From Thiosulfatihalobacter marinus (GTDB lineage Bacteria; Pseudomonadota; Alphaproteobacteria; Rhodobacterales; Rhodobacteraceae), in the NCBI RefSeq assembly GCF_016019955.1, contig NZ_JAECRZ010000001.1, positions 310,001 to 374,000 of the forward strand: a DNA stretch of 64,000 nt, in the 5' to 3' direction. Shown here piece by piece: positions 63,938-64,000 of the stretch. The notes under the pieces were generated by a model, which saw only the letters and a list, made by a program, of their open reading frames with translations, searched no databases and was not told the DNA's origin. The first letter of the stretch is position 1. Every line of letters begins with the position of its first letter. The position numbers and the translations under genes are program-made.

Positions 63938-64000
63938 TCGAGCGGATATTGTCGGCGTTTTTTGGCGGCGGGCGCAACGTGGTGGCGCAAACCGCCGAGG
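63928..64000 (+). CDS. Holin-family protein, 3' partial
   Basis: Only the first 24 residues are present (MGLIERILSAFFGGGRNVVA then QTAE) before the window ends. The start overlaps the endolysin end. This opening resembles three-transmembrane phage-type holins that accompany GTA endolysins. Membrane segments lie beyond the window. Confidence 0.65.
   Translation, partial: MGLIERILSAFFGGGRNVVAQTAE

Noticed and set aside
1-64000. tRNA, rRNA, CRISPR arrays, insertion sequences, integrases
   Set aside because: Intergenic regions were read on both strands for cloverleaf T-loops, spaced direct repeats and transposase motifs; none was found.

Overview
The window looks like chromosomal core sequence from a marine alphaproteobacterium of the Rhodobacteraceae (Roseobacter group). 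The evidence is high G+C, tail genes of a Rhodobacter-type gene transfer agent (GTA), a pyruvate dehydrogenase operon whose E1-beta carries a lipoyl domain, a GTTC-N7-GTTC LexA box before uvrA, an LsrB/VtlR-type LysR regulator, a system I cytochrome c maturation gene (ccmE), and many short ATGA/TGATG gene overlaps. No tRNA, rRNA, insertion sequence, integrase or CRISPR array was seen. The placement is an inference from gene content; no database search was run.

Layout. 1-5274: right end of a GTA structural cluster (tail-tip hub, NlpC/P60 peptidase, 1306-residue host-recognition protein, coupled 98-residue protein). 5264-11804: DksA/TraR zinc finger, cysE, an unannotated 34-residue membrane peptide, a K+-channel-like protein, the operon pdhA-VOC-pdhB-pdhC, and ftsB. 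11968-19701: aidB, class I aldolase, pgk, two cyclophilins (cytoplasmic and exported), a DUF3179 protein and a Hint-domain protein. 19768-31667: M23 peptidase-bactofilin operon, peroxiredoxin-DUF455, a large AsmA/YhdP-like protein, queA, an MFS transporter, DUF924, lpdA and a rhodanese. 32023-42333: uvrA, then valine catabolism (mmsB, 3-hydroxyisobutyryl-CoA hydrolase, acyl-CoA dehydrogenase, mmsA) with an interposed YbdK-type ligase and a divergent LysR regulator. 42395-50313: CBS protein, coaD, DUF808, PlsC-like acyltransferase, tkt, coiled-coil protein-zapA, a shortened b561-like protein and bolA-(membrane peptide)-grxD. 50457-64000: purL, a large MscS-type channel, a candidate AbcR-like sRNA beside its LsrB/VtlR-type LysR neighbour, indolepyruvate oxidoreductase, an acyltransferase, murI, argC, ccmE, and finally an endolysin-holin pair of the type used for GTA release.

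How it fits together. The GTA tail genes at the left edge and the lysis pair at the right edge plausibly serve one particle although they lie about 58 kb apart. lpdA probably supplies E3 for the pdhA-B-C complex 18 kb away. The valine genes share a TTGCAAAAAT element in both their promoter regions, suggesting co-regulation, perhaps by the divergent LysR protein. The most notable non-coding signals are the sRNA at 55112-55194, a row of four short perfect hairpins between fba and pgk, an 11-bp tandem repeat present in two intergenic regions 30 kb apart, and clean palindromic operators before pdhA, the acyl-CoA dehydrogenase gene and the indolepyruvate oxidoreductase gene.
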